Source of the DNA: a virus
Direction: 5' to 3' (one strand)
DNA length: 42,653 bases
Virus record (IMG/VR): IMGVR_UViG_3300046028_005287
Coordinates: 1-42,653 of that record
Below are positions 1 through 8,748 of the stretch, piece by piece (position 1 is the first letter of the stretch; each line of letters starts with the position of its first letter). A program made the translations under genes and the position numbers. The notes under the pieces were generated by a model that saw nothing but the letters and a program-made list of their open reading frames with translations, had not been told where the DNA came from and did not search any database.

Positions 1-23
1 ATTTGAATTATTTACACATCTAA

Positions 24-1511
24 TTAATTATGTTCCTGCCAGTTTACAATGCCCACAGCATCATCATTAGTTGTAGTGGCTAACGCTGCCAAACACCATA
101 TGTCTGATACACCTGCTATAGTTCTACCCAACTGTTGGCTAAAGTCTATTTCATTGCTAGTAACCTGAGCAGACCCGCCCTTATTAGACCCCACAAATAC
201 ACCTTGTGTTATTACTTTGCCGTCAGATAATGCTGTAGCAGATATGTCATACTCTACTGTGCTGTCTGTGTCAGCACTGGTCCAACTGGCGCCAGTCAGT
301 GTGGGATTGAGAATAATGCGATATGCAAAAGCTGCTTGTTGTAGTCCATACACATCGAATGCTGTAGGCACTACGATAGAGTCTAAGCATGTTGACTTCA
401 TACGCAAACATACTAATGGTCTATAAACTGTATTGCTTAGGTTTTTGCCTGTTAGTTCTGTTCCTATAGCACGGGTAAAACTGCGATTACTATAACCGCC
501 TTCTGACATAACTGTAGAACAGATTGCTCGCATTGTAGCTGCGGGTCCGGTGCTGATTAGTTCATATCGCAAGGGTAATGTAGCACTGGTCATATAGACC
601 TTGTTTAATATGTTGGCATGGTGAAAACTGTGACAAAGGATGAACTGTCCGTTAACAACAAATCCACATCGCACTGTCCCTACACCTAACCATTCTATAT
701 CTGTCCAGAAGATTTGTGCTTTGGTTACATCTAATGTTATTCCACTGGCTCCTGTACCATCTAATCTATCACCATTCCACGAAGCCTGGGCAAATTTTTC
801 TGTAGTGTCATCTACTGAACCAGAAGTGTATTTTCTAATAACAAGATTTTTTGTAGTGCCCGCTACTTCAAAGTAAATGCCGTTCTCTGCTCCAAAATAG
901 CCTGCTCGTTGTGTAACGCCTGCGGTAGGAGTGTTCATTACAAAGGTCAACAGAACCAATAGACTCTTACCAGGCTGGTAGGAAAATACTTGTTTAGTCT
1001 GACGAATGGCTGACCCCGCTCCTGTAGCGTCCATCAGAATAGAACTTTCGTTAGGTAAGAAAGAGGAAGTGGCAGCGCCTGTGTCCGCTTGGTCCCACTT
1101 GTATGTGTTGTCAAAGTAACGCAGTCCGCCATCAAACAAAGTATAAGGATTGCTTACACGCAGTCTACCAAACGCATCAGTAGCCGCTGCTCCTAAAGTT
1201 ACTGTGCTAGTGCCAGTTAGGGTAGCATTTACATTACCACCTATAGGCATATAAGATACATCCAGTATGCCGCTTGTGCCAACTTCTGTAATGTGCGTGT
1301 GGACTGGATTTCCTGCACTACTGGTAACATTAACAGTATCAATGAAATTGACGTTTCCTGTAATAGTGATATTTTCAGAACCAAGTGTAACAGGCAAAGG
1401 ATTAGATAATGAGACAATATCACCATTCGCATTATTAGCAAGCATCACCACCTCATATCTTTTTGATATGGTGGGGTCTAAAGAACCAGTCTCTTTTCTA
1501 AATTGTGCCAT
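24..1511 (-). CDS. Fibre-like or capsid-surface structural protein
   Basis: This 495-residue protein has no enzyme motif. Residues 40-125 are rich in short Thr/Val/Asn/Gly strands (for example NITITGNVNF), as in beta-structured phage fibre or decoration proteins. A segment near residues 112-130 (DAFGRLRVSNPYTLFDGG) resembles one I recall from other marine phage structural proteins. The rest is Gly/Thr/Ser rich with few Lys, typical of virion surface proteins. There is no signal peptide, membrane segment or capsid-targeting sequence. Its ATG overlaps the TAA of the upstream gene (TAATG), so it is probably translationally coupled to the late-promoter operon starting near 4722. Structural role is inferred from composition and context; receptor-binding fibre, whisker or head decoration cannot be separated. 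Confidence 0.55.
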   Translation of the reverse strand: MAQFRKETGSLDPTISKRYEVVMLANNANGDIVSLSNPLPVTLGSENITITGNVNFIDTVNVTSSAGNPVHTHITEVGTSGILDVSYMPIGGNVNATLTGTSTVTLGAAATDAFGRLRVSNPYTLFDGGLRYFDNTYKWDQADTGAATSSFLPNESSILMDATGAGSAIRQTKQVFSYQPGKSLLVLLTFVMNTPTAGVTQRAGYFGAENGIYFEVAGTTKNLVIRKYTSGSVDDTTEKFAQASWNGDRLDGTGASGITLDVTKAQIFWTDIEWLGVGTVRCGFVVNGQFILCHSFHHANILNKVYMTSATLPLRYELISTGPAATMRAICSTVMSEGGYSNRSFTRAIGTELTGKNLSNTVYRPLVCLRMKSTCLDSIVVPTAFDVYGLQQAAFAYRIILNPTLTGASWTSADTDSTVEYDISATALSDGKVITQGVFVGSNKGGSAQVTSNEIDFSQQLGRTIAGVSDIWCLAALATTTNDDAVGIVNWQEHN

Positions 1512-2581
1512 TAATTACAATTCCATTTACGCAATGCTTTATTGATACGTGAATCAGGGTCTCTTGCAGTCTTAGCTGAAGTCAATCTTTTCTTCATTCC
1601 GCCCATTCTCGCACAAAATGATTTACGGCGATTTGCTGCCTTTGAGCCAGCTTTCAATTTACTGGGCTCTGTTGTAACAGCAGTAGATAATTTTGAACCT
1701 GGATTTTCACGACGATATGAGTCAACACCTTTTTGATTCAAACCACCAGATTCTGATTTACCTTCTTTACGCTGCCATGCTGCAACTTCATCAACTTGTT
1801 CAACTTCCTCATTTGCTTTTTTTTCGATGGATTTACCAGCATATTTAACTAAAGCCTTATGTCCTCTTTTAGCATCTTTCAGTTTCTTGCCCAACTTAGG
1901 GTCAGCACGAAGCATCCAACCTGGTCGATGATTACCTTTTCCAGTATGAGATTCATCAACTTCCTCATTCATTTTATAACCACGGCTTTTCAAATCAGCA
2001 ACAACATCGTCATGTGATTTACTGTGCTGTTCTTTCTTTTTTGTTTTTGTGTGTTCAACTTCATAGTTATAACCACCCTCGCCACCTTTGTGCCAAATAT
2101 ATGCTTTGCCGTGTTCTGCATGTCTTAGAATACCAACAAGTTTCACTTCATCAATAGATTCAACTTCTTCTTTTTTCATTGAATTTTTTTTTATTTTATT
2201 TAGAGCACTGTTGACACCAGCGGTTCTTTTCTTAGTCCAAGCACCCTCATCTCCAACTTTTTTAACATAAGACGATAAAGTTCGTGTTGACAATTCTTCA
2301 ATAGATTCAACTTCTTCTTTTACATGCCCATATTTCTTTTTATACCAATCAGGCATACCATTCTTTTGTCTGAAATAGCGAACTGTTGCGGAATCGTTTG
2401 CTTGGTCACGATATTTGTTTTCTGCTGCTGTGTTATGACTTTTCATTGCCTCTGCTGCTTTATGTGCATCTTTAGCAATATAAGTTAATTCAGCATCAGT
2501 TTTCTTATGATAATCATGTCCTTCTAATGGATGCCTCTGTGAAGGACGACCCTCTGCGATATGTTGTTTTAATGACTTCAT
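1511..2581 (-). CDS. Modular capsid-targeted protein with EEVE linkers
   Basis: The 356-residue protein starts MKSLKQHIAEG, matching a T4-type capsid-targeting peptide with an IAE|G prohead-protease site. Four acidic linkers, at about 89-96 (EEVESIEE), 138-145 (EEVESIDE), 206-210 (EEVDE) and 258-265 (EEVEQVDE), split it into five very basic modules. Two linkers end in I-x-E, the T4 gp21 cleavage pattern. The last module (about 266-356) contains RRKSFCARMGGMKKRLTSAK and ends RKWNCN; it resembles the phage-specific DUF6321 group. I see no catalytic motif. Its start overlaps the stop of the 703-residue gene by four bases (ATGA). Likely role, by inference: an internal head protein cut into small basic DNA-associated peptides. 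The family name is from memory and moderately secure. Confidence 0.6.
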   Translation of the reverse strand: MKSLKQHIAEGRPSQRHPLEGHDYHKKTDAELTYIAKDAHKAAEAMKSHNTAAENKYRDQANDSATVRYFRQKNGMPDWYKKKYGHVKEEVESIEELSTRTLSSYVKKVGDEGAWTKKRTAGVNSALNKIKKNSMKKEEVESIDEVKLVGILRHAEHGKAYIWHKGGEGGYNYEVEHTKTKKKEQHSKSHDDVVADLKSRGYKMNEEVDESHTGKGNHRPGWMLRADPKLGKKLKDAKRGHKALVKYAGKSIEKKANEEVEQVDEVAAWQRKEGKSESGGLNQKGVDSYRRENPGSKLSTAVTTEPSKLKAGSKAANRRKSFCARMGGMKKRLTSAKTARDPDSRINKALRKWNCN

Positions 2582-4689
2582 GAAATGTTTCCTTTTTTCG
2601 TTCTAAATGAGGTTAGACTAATTCCTTGTTTTTTCAATTCATCATCTTTCTGGTCACCAATACTTGCACCAGTTTCATCACCCGTTAATTCTGAAACAGC
2701 TTTGCCCGTGTTTCTATCTATTTTCTCTTTATTATAGCCTGACATAGGAATGCCGACTTCTGTTCCATAATCAATCTCACTTATCGTCTTTTTTGTTTTT
2801 AATTTGACGAAATATAATTTTCCTTTTTTCTCCACTTGTCCATTTTTTCGATGTGCTTCCTTTGCTGCATTATCACGAATTGCAAATTTTCTCTTGTTTC
2901 CATCTTTATCACACACATAATCAGTTGATTCTCTGACCATTGGTTTTCCTAGTGTTAGAACATTTAATGCACCATTGTCGGATAAGGTTGTTCCTGTTTG
3001 TTCTTTAACATCACTCTTTAACAGTTTCAATGTCTTAGTTACTTCTTCTGCGCTATCACCTGTTACTGTTATTGAAACAGCTTCATTGATGAAATTATCA
3101 AAATCAGTATTGACTTGCTCTTTTACTTTAACTGGCTTTTTCTTTCTTGGTAGTCCTGAACCTGAACCTGAAATGGCTATCTCAACTTTTGGTGTTTTAT
3201 ACTTACCAACTTCGACCAATTTATCATGAACAGAGTGGTGTGTTACTTTACCATTCTTACCATATCTACCAAAGCCTAAGTATGAAAGACCTAACTTCAT
3301 TGCTTCCTGATATGCACCAGATTCTGTTGATGAAGGAACTCTCTGTGTTCCTTTTTTATCTATAGGTAGAGTGTCTTTTTTATTTAATTCGTTTGCTATC
3401 CAAAATTTTGATACATCGTTCCCAGGAGCTTTTGATGTGAACTCTTTTACTCTTTTGAATATGTCCTGAAGTTCTTGTTTTTTCTGCTTAACGATTTCTG
3501 GGTCAGAACTTCTTAAATCCTCTGAGTTATCAAATTCAACATATTTGTCGCCAAACAGTTTTGCATATTCTGTTCGGCTCTTTTGAACACCATCCCATTT
3601 TTCTTTTCTTATGTTCTCAGGTACAGTTCTACCGCCACGTTGACCGCGCTCAATGTTTCTCTGCTGTGATACTTCATCACGGGTATTAACAAGAACCATT
3701 GATGTGTCATATCCTAATTCTTCTAGTTTCTTTTTGATGGTTGAAACCTTCTCGTAATCATCACCTGTTCCATTGATGATTAGTCCATTTCTACCAAGCA
3801 GAGCCAATCTCTGGCGCAATTCTGTAACACTTTTTGCACGACCACGAACAAAGTCTCTCTGTTCGCGCTCAGATTCTGGCATTGTCATATTCAGTCCTTC
3901 TTTATCCATCAAGAACTCAAATGCTTTATCTGAATTGATTTCTACTAACCCATGACCATCAAGTGTGTTACTTAACACATAGTCTTTTCCTGAACCTGGT
4001 CCACCTGCTAGAAATACAGCTTTAAAAATAGCTTTGTCATGAACGCCTTCGATTATCAGTTTCTCAAAAACTGTGTCCATATCTGGTTGAACAAATTCGT
4101 GTATATTCATAGATAGTCTGATTGTTCGCATTAAACTTTTAGCCTCGTTATCGGATAGAGTCTCTGGTATACCTTTTCTGAAAGTCTTAAAGTCATTTTT
4201 TACTGCTGCCTCGCGCATTTTTGTGCCAGACATTCCAGCAGCGCCATCAGCATCAGGGTCGCGTTCACCTGCTGAAATGACTTCTGCGCTCTCAAAATTA
4301 AACTCTTTACCATTATACTTATCAAACAATTTCTGATACTCTGCAATTCTATCAGAACCCGCTACCATAATTATTTTGCTGTATTTTTGCTTACTTAGGT
4401 GTTTAGCAACTTCAATGAACGTGCGAACATCTTCATTTGCCTGCTCAAAATTGGCATATGAAAACATTTTACGAAGATATTTGATTTTCTGCTGAACAGA
4501 AAGAGGATTTTTCTTTGAATCTTGGCTGCGCGAAGCATATATTACATGGTCAGCACCAAGTTTTTTTGCTGTATCGACTACCTTTTTGACCAATAAACCG
4601 TGGCCTATTGTCGGCGGATTGAATCGGCCAAACGCGAAAACGATTGTTTTATTTTTATTGGCTTCTGCCAAAAAGTCTGAAAAATGCAT
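2578..4689 (-). CDS. Capsid-targeted nucleotidyltransferase/P-loop kinase polyprotein
   Basis: A 703-residue multidomain protein. Residues 1-10 (MHFSDFLAEA) form a T4-type capsid-targeting sequence with an LAE|A cleavage site. Residues 15-200 are an HxGH-type nucleotidyltransferase with GRFNPPTIGH (21-30) and SGTKMRE (154-160, ISxTxxR type), closest in style to NMN adenylyltransferases and other cytidylyltransferase-like enzymes. Residues 220-415 are a P-loop kinase (GGPGSGKD at 229-236) of the polynucleotide kinase/zeta-toxin style. The C-terminal 170 residues hold a VTGDSAEEVTKTLKLL module seen in other phage proteins, and no enzyme motif. Two more candidate protease sites, IIE214|G and INE536|A, fall at domain borders. 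Two overlapping TATAAATA boxes lie 33-48 bases upstream, and a GAGG ribosome site precedes the ATG. Substrates are unknown. Confidence 0.75.
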   Translation of the reverse strand: MHFSDFLAEANKNKTIVFAFGRFNPPTIGHGLLVKKVVDTAKKLGADHVIYASRSQDSKKNPLSVQQKIKYLRKMFSYANFEQANEDVRTFIEVAKHLSKQKYSKIIMVAGSDRIAEYQKLFDKYNGKEFNFESAEVISAGERDPDADGAAGMSGTKMREAAVKNDFKTFRKGIPETLSDNEAKSLMRTIRLSMNIHEFVQPDMDTVFEKLIIEGVHDKAIFKAVFLAGGPGSGKDYVLSNTLDGHGLVEINSDKAFEFLMDKEGLNMTMPESEREQRDFVRGRAKSVTELRQRLALLGRNGLIINGTGDDYEKVSTIKKKLEELGYDTSMVLVNTRDEVSQQRNIERGQRGGRTVPENIRKEKWDGVQKSRTEYAKLFGDKYVEFDNSEDLRSSDPEIVKQKKQELQDIFKRVKEFTSKAPGNDVSKFWIANELNKKDTLPIDKKGTQRVPSSTESGAYQEAMKLGLSYLGFGRYGKNGKVTHHSVHDKLVEVGKYKTPKVEIAISGSGSGLPRKKKPVKVKEQVNTDFDNFINEAVSITVTGDSAEEVTKTLKLLKSDVKEQTGTTLSDNGALNVLTLGKPMVRESTDYVCDKDGNKRKFAIRDNAAKEAHRKNGQVEKKGKLYFVKLKTKKTISEIDYGTEVGIPMSGYNKEKIDRNTGKAVSELTGDETGASIGDQKDDELKKQGISLTSFRTKKGNIS

Positions 4690-4713
4690 TTTTTTGCCTC
4701 TACAGCAAGTTGT

Positions 4714-5187
4714 TTATGTCTTATTTATATATTTATATGTTTCAACATAGTCTGTGCATACACCAAAAGGTTGAATTTCTTCTATCTCTTTTGTATTCCA
4801 GTATTGCTCTGGCATGACCAGAACTGTAAAATCATCGACTTTTGGTTTACCTGGATATGCCCATATTATGTTCTTATTGGTTAGTGTGTAATCATCGGTA
4901 TTGTGCCAAAAGTAATGAGGGAAAAACTCTAACTGTGAACAGTACCTTAGTGCTTCGGCATTTTTACAATGAATCCATAGATGTGCAACATGTTGAAATA
5001 ACCATTCTTGGTTAATCACATATTCACATTCATCATGGCCAAGATAGAGTTTTTGTTTATGGACGCGCAAATCAATCTCAACATCAAACACTAGATTTTC
5101 AGAAATTATACTATCAATATGGTCAGGATTATTCTCATTTGGCTTATCTGGTCCGTTTAAGTTACCACGATGTGATATTATAAGCAT
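4714..5187 (-). CDS. Glycerophosphodiester phosphodiesterase-like protein
   Basis: About 157 residues beginning MLIISHRGN. The HRG near the N-terminus, the acidic EIDLR near residue 40 and LGHD near residue 50 match the metal-binding pattern of GDPD/PI-PLC-like TIM-barrel proteins. It is shorter than typical GDPDs (around 240 residues), so it is a trimmed version, as in some polysaccharide loci. I place the start at the ATG whose first base is the last base of the upstream TGA; a TTG codon directly before it is less likely. It is the last gene of the glycan cassette, which suggests a role with sugar-phosphate or glycerol-phosphate substituents. Its 3' end holds the late promoter of the next gene. 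Activity is uncertain. Confidence 0.6.
   Translation of the reverse strand: MLIISHRGNLNGPDKPNENNPDHIDSIISENLVFDVEIDLRVHKQKLYLGHDECEYVINQEWLFQHVAHLWIHCKNAEALRYCSQLEFFPHYFWHNTDDYTLTNKNIIWAYPGKPKVDDFTVLVMPEQYWNTKEIEEIQPFGVCTDYVETYKYINKT
4722..4737 (-). promoter_or_regulatory. Two tandem T4-type late promoter boxes
   Basis: Two exact, adjoining TATAAATA copies on the minus strand (4737-4730 and 4729-4722), 33-48 bases upstream of the 703-residue capsid-targeted gene, within the end of the GDPD-like gene. They would drive the last three genes of the window late, as expected for head proteins. Confidence 0.8.
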
Positions 5188-5870
5188 CAATAATACTCCC
5201 TCTTACCGCCTTTTCGGACAACACAATTCATAATTTTTTGTGATATGACGTTAAGACCACAGTCACTTATTGCATTCAAAAGCAGTCCATGTGGTGGATT
5301 ATCGGCACTATTTGGATACTTCAAATCGAAAAATTCATTTATCATGAAGTTTGATAGCTCAACCATCTTGTCACGATTCGTAATGAAGATACAATCATTA
5401 GGAAACACATTTCCTGAATCGACTGTGATACTGTTTTCTATGTCCTGAAAGCTGAATTTTTCATAAATCAAATCGCACCGAGTTTTAATGACACAATCAT
5501 ACTTGCTTTCTGCTTCAAAGTGTTTCATCATTTGAATACCAATATTGAACTTTCTATATTGTTTATAGCAAATATCCAAATCCTTTAATGCAGAGTGCAT
5601 TCTCTCTTGGTCTTTTCTGATATCGACTTCATTTTCAATACAGAAACCTTTAACATTAAGACCATCAAACTTCGATGCAATCTGCTCTGTTGTCAGAACA
5701 ACATCATCAAAGTCTCTTATCCTACCCTTTATGAACGGATGATGGTCATACTGTAAATTGTATGTTGAAACATAAATGTCAGGATTCAAGTGACTGAATG
5801 TATCATGAAAACTCTGTTTACATTCATCCCACGTTCTGATATTGCCTACAAGAATGATTGCGGTTTTCAT
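5187..5870 (-). CDS. Phage-type glycosyltransferase-like protein
   Basis: A 227-residue protein starting MKTAIILVGNIRTWDEC. It shows an IVGxxRT-type opening, SYxxYD-like strands and a central KTRCDLIYEKF segment (about 130-140). That KxRxDL core is shared by a family of short glycosyltransferase-like proteins in phages and surface-polysaccharide loci. The acidic TRCD could be the nucleotide-sugar or metal site. It overlaps its neighbours at both ends (1 base downstream, 4 bases upstream), so it is tightly embedded in the cassette. No membrane anchor is visible, so it is probably cytosolic. The specific sugar and acceptor cannot be read. Confidence 0.55.
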   Translation of the reverse strand: MKTAIILVGNIRTWDECKQSFHDTFSHLNPDIYVSTYNLQYDHHPFIKGRIRDFDDVVLTTEQIASKFDGLNVKGFCIENEVDIRKDQERMHSALKDLDICYKQYRKFNIGIQMMKHFEAESKYDCVIKTRCDLIYEKFSFQDIENSITVDSGNVFPNDCIFITNRDKMVELSNFMINEFFDLKYPNSADNPPHGLLLNAISDCGLNVISQKIMNCVVRKGGKREYY

Positions 5871-6571
5871 GGCTTTAAAATATATGCAGTCGGTGCTTTT
5901 ATAAAAGTATTTTCTAGCTCAAGACCAAATTCGTTGACGAATCTATCAACAGCATTTGATTCACTCCAGCTATGATATGCATATTCATCAAATACGACAA
6001 CACCACCAGGAACAATTCTATCCCACAGATTATTCAGTGCGTCATACGTAGGTTTGTCCAAGTCCATGTCCAAGTAAAGAATACTGATTCTTAGACCAGG
6101 TCTTTCTTTTAAATATTGCTCTGTTGTGATACTAACATCACCTTGAACCAATTCATACTTATTACTAGAGAATCCAGCATTTTCAATTTTAGCTTTTATG
6201 CCTTCTATTGAAATCTCACTGTCTTGTAAATTATTATCACGGGTAAATACTTGCATCATTGTTTCTCTGTCGATATCATCTTCAAGAGCGTTGACAAAAT
6301 CACTACCAAAGAAATCAAAGCCAATGACTTTTTTCAAACTATTTGGTTCATACATATCCACTATCTTCAACCAAGAAAGCAATCCAGAACCTTTAAATAC
6401 TCCACATTCAACTATATCACCATGAAGATTTTTAGTCAAATCGTAAAAGTGTTTCCTTGACATGAGTTTATTGAAAACATTTCTATCGTTGCTGAAAATA
6501 AAATCATTGAAACTATCGTAAATCTTTTGATTAATGTCAATGCGACCATCTGTATTATATAAATTTGCCAT
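5867..6571 (-). CDS. TylF/MycF-family O-methyltransferase
   Basis: About 234 residues. The SAM-binding motif is GDIVECGVFKGSGLLSW (around residues 51-67), followed by VIGFDFFG. ISILYLDMDLDKPTYDAL and GGVVVFDEYAY hold the metal-binding Asp residues typical of TylF (macrocin O-methyltransferase) proteins. The family methylates sugar hydroxyls, and phage members usually sit in glycan clusters, as here. I chose the ATG at 6571 because GAGGAATATA lies just upstream; an in-frame TTG at 6583 is less likely. It overlaps the downstream gene by four bases. It probably caps or decorates the sugar made by the surrounding glycosyltransferases. The family is secure, the substrate unknown. Confidence 0.8.
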   Translation of the reverse strand: MANLYNTDGRIDINQKIYDSFNDFIFSNDRNVFNKLMSRKHFYDLTKNLHGDIVECGVFKGSGLLSWLKIVDMYEPNSLKKVIGFDFFGSDFVNALEDDIDRETMMQVFTRDNNLQDSEISIEGIKAKIENAGFSSNKYELVQGDVSITTEQYLKERPGLRISILYLDMDLDKPTYDALNNLWDRIVPGGVVVFDEYAYHSWSESNAVDRFVNEFGLELENTFIKAPTAYILKP

Positions 6572-6583
6572 TATATTCCTCAA

Positions 6584-7384
6584 TTAACTATTTAACCATT
6601 CTCTTACAGGTCCTTCTCTATCACCACTTCTATTATCTGAGATAATACCATGATACTTATGAATCACAAAACACTTATCTGTTCCAATGAAGTGTGAAAC
6701 AAGATTGTGAAATTTAGCACCACCCCAACTTGAATACTCTAAATTTATTTTGTCGAGTAGTTTAACAGTAATGAAATGACATGAAAAATCTGTTATGACA
6801 TAACAAGATGTAAATCGTATACCTTCATCTGTTACACTTACGCCGGGTCGATTGTGGAAGTCATTGTTATTGCTGCCTGTTTGGTCCTCAACGAAAAATG
6901 TTTTTTCATCAGAACTTATATATCGCTGTCTATCAGAATACTCTAGTATCTCATTATTACTAATTCGTTCCTTAGCACAGATGAATGGTGCAACAAAATA
7001 AACAACACAATCAGGTAAATTTAAAATTTCATTGAAGTAGTTTACTGATAGAATACAATCAGATTTCAATATCAATACTCTATCATCACCTGAATAATTC
7101 TGTTTCACATATGAAGAAATTGTTGCAACATCAGCACCAAGAGATTTTGGTGTATTTTCTTCATAATTAAATATTCTTAATTCATTGAAAAAATTACCAA
7201 GACTATAAATCTGAAACAAATTCACAAGAAATGAATTAGGCAATTCATGCTGGTGTGTATTATATAGGTAAAGACAATCAAATTTTTTATCTGTTGGTGT
7301 TTGCTTCGATAAACTATAAAATGTCAACTCAGCATGATTTTTTGTTAATGTTGAGTGTGTGATAAAGAAAACTATATTTTTCAT
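6584..7384 (-). CDS. GT-A-like glycosyltransferase, cassette member
   Basis: A 266-residue protein opening MKNIVFFITHSTLTKNH. TFYSLSKQTPTDKKFDCLYLYN resembles the first strands of GT-A glycosyltransferases, and VLILKSDCILS (about 105-115) could supply the DxD-type metal/nucleotide site. No signal peptide or transmembrane helix is visible. It begins inside the 3' end of the HAD/nucleotidyltransferase gene (four-base overlap), so the two are co-translated. The assignment rests on fold-like features and location; residues after about 150 are not recognisable. Confidence 0.5.
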   Translation of the reverse strand: MKNIVFFITHSTLTKNHAELTFYSLSKQTPTDKKFDCLYLYNTHQHELPNSFLVNLFQIYSLGNFFNELRIFNYEENTPKSLGADVATISSYVKQNYSGDDRVLILKSDCILSVNYFNEILNLPDCVVYFVAPFICAKERISNNEILEYSDRQRYISSDEKTFFVEDQTGSNNNDFHNRPGVSVTDEGIRFTSCYVITDFSCHFITVKLLDKINLEYSSWGGAKFHNLVSHFIGTDKCFVIHKYHGIISDNRSGDREGPVREWLNS

Positions 7385-8748
7385 TTATAGTGAGACAAAA
7401 AGTGATTCAAATCCTCAGGTGTTCCAAGACCCCACATACCACTAATCTCTTTATTTCTGATTTTCTTGCCATCTTGAATAGCTTCATTGAATACAGGACA
7501 GACATAGAACTCATTGTTGGTGCGAACATTCTTTTCAATCATTTGTTCAGCATATTTAACATAGTCCGAACCTTTTTTCCAGTAATAGATACCAACTGTA
7601 GCGTTATCTGAAATAGGATTCTTTTCTGCAACTTCATTAATAAATCCATCATCACCAATCTTAGCGAATGACCACTTAGGATGTGTTGCTTTGAATGTTA
7701 CTATTCCGCCATCAATATTGTCTGCTGTGAATGCATATAGACATTCATTTGAGTTCCACTCTACGAATTGGTCTGAGTTTGCCATCAAAAGAGGTTCATC
7801 ATTATCAATCAATTCTTTTGCAAGTAATGTGGTACATGCAGCACCCTCAGTGATACCATCGACCTGAACGATATCACAATTTGGTGCAATTAGATTCAAC
7901 ATCTGTTTGAGATTGTATTTCTCATAATGTTCTTTTTGGACAAGAAAGATATAATGTGCATCAACATTAAGATTCTGAACAACAACCTGAATCATTGGTG
8001 TGCCATTAACTTCAATCAAAGGTTTAGGAAACGTATAACCTGCTTGTGCAAATCTGCTTCCTGCACCTGCCATAGGAATAAGAACATTCATCTTTTTATT
8101 TCTCCAGGGTACATTAGTTCGTTTAGTATCATTCAAAATATCTACTGCTTCAATTATTTTATTCATTGTTAAATCATAAGGGTCTTTCACTGGCACAAGA
8201 TGTGCACCAGAATTCAGTGCACCTTCTCTACCAATGTGACTATCTTCGATAATCACTGTATTTTTAGGTAGAACATTCAGTGCTGTCATGCATTTCCAAT
8301 ACATTTCAGGAAATGGTTTTGTTCGACTCACATCTTCATTGCTCACGAAATAATCAACATACCTAAGAACACCAATACTCAGTAGTGATAACTTAACAGT
8401 TTCACGAATCGAATTGCTTGCAACAGCAATTTTTATGTCTTGCAGTTTCAACATCTTAAACATTTCAACAAGCATATGATTGACAGGAAATTCTTCTATC
8501 AACCGGAGTGTTGCTGATTGTTTGTTTCTCCAGACTAAATCAAAATACTCTCTACTCAATCCCTTTTCAGCAGATAGCATTTCTAACTTTTTAGTCGTAT
8601 TGAGACCATCATACCTGCTCAAGTGTTCCTCTTTACTAATGACCATTCTACTATCGACCATTTCAAGTGCAGAGTTTAATGCGTGATAGTGTAACTCTCT
8701 ACTATCAATTAATACGCCATCTAAATCAAATATTATAAGTTTGTTCAT
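7381..8748 (-). CDS. HAD phosphatase fused to sugar nucleotidyltransferase
   Basis: A 455-residue fusion. Residues 1-210 are a HAD-family beta-phosphoglucomutase-like phosphatase: FDLDGVLID (7-15), ASNS (110-113) and IIEDSHIG (166-173), the four canonical HAD motifs with an inserted cap. A linker leads to a second domain from about 220 (MNVLIPMAGAGSRFAQAGYT), with the GxGxRF signature and PKPL of nucleotide-sugar pyrophosphorylases. The pairing suggests one polypeptide trims or isomerises a sugar phosphate and activates it as an NDP-sugar for the neighbouring transferases. Key residues in both halves look intact. It overlaps both neighbours by four bases. The nucleotide and sugar are not predictable here. 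Confidence 0.8.
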   Translation of the reverse strand: MNKLIIFDLDGVLIDSRELHYHALNSALEMVDSRMVISKEEHLSRYDGLNTTKKLEMLSAEKGLSREYFDLVWRNKQSATLRLIEEFPVNHMLVEMFKMLKLQDIKIAVASNSIRETVKLSLLSIGVLRYVDYFVSNEDVSRTKPFPEMYWKCMTALNVLPKNTVIIEDSHIGREGALNSGAHLVPVKDPYDLTMNKIIEAVDILNDTKRTNVPWRNKKMNVLIPMAGAGSRFAQAGYTFPKPLIEVNGTPMIQVVVQNLNVDAHYIFLVQKEHYEKYNLKQMLNLIAPNCDIVQVDGITEGAACTTLLAKELIDNDEPLLMANSDQFVEWNSNECLYAFTADNIDGGIVTFKATHPKWSFAKIGDDGFINEVAEKNPISDNATVGIYYWKKGSDYVKYAEQMIEKNVRTNNEFYVCPVFNEAIQDGKKIRNKEISGMWGLGTPEDLNHFLSHYK

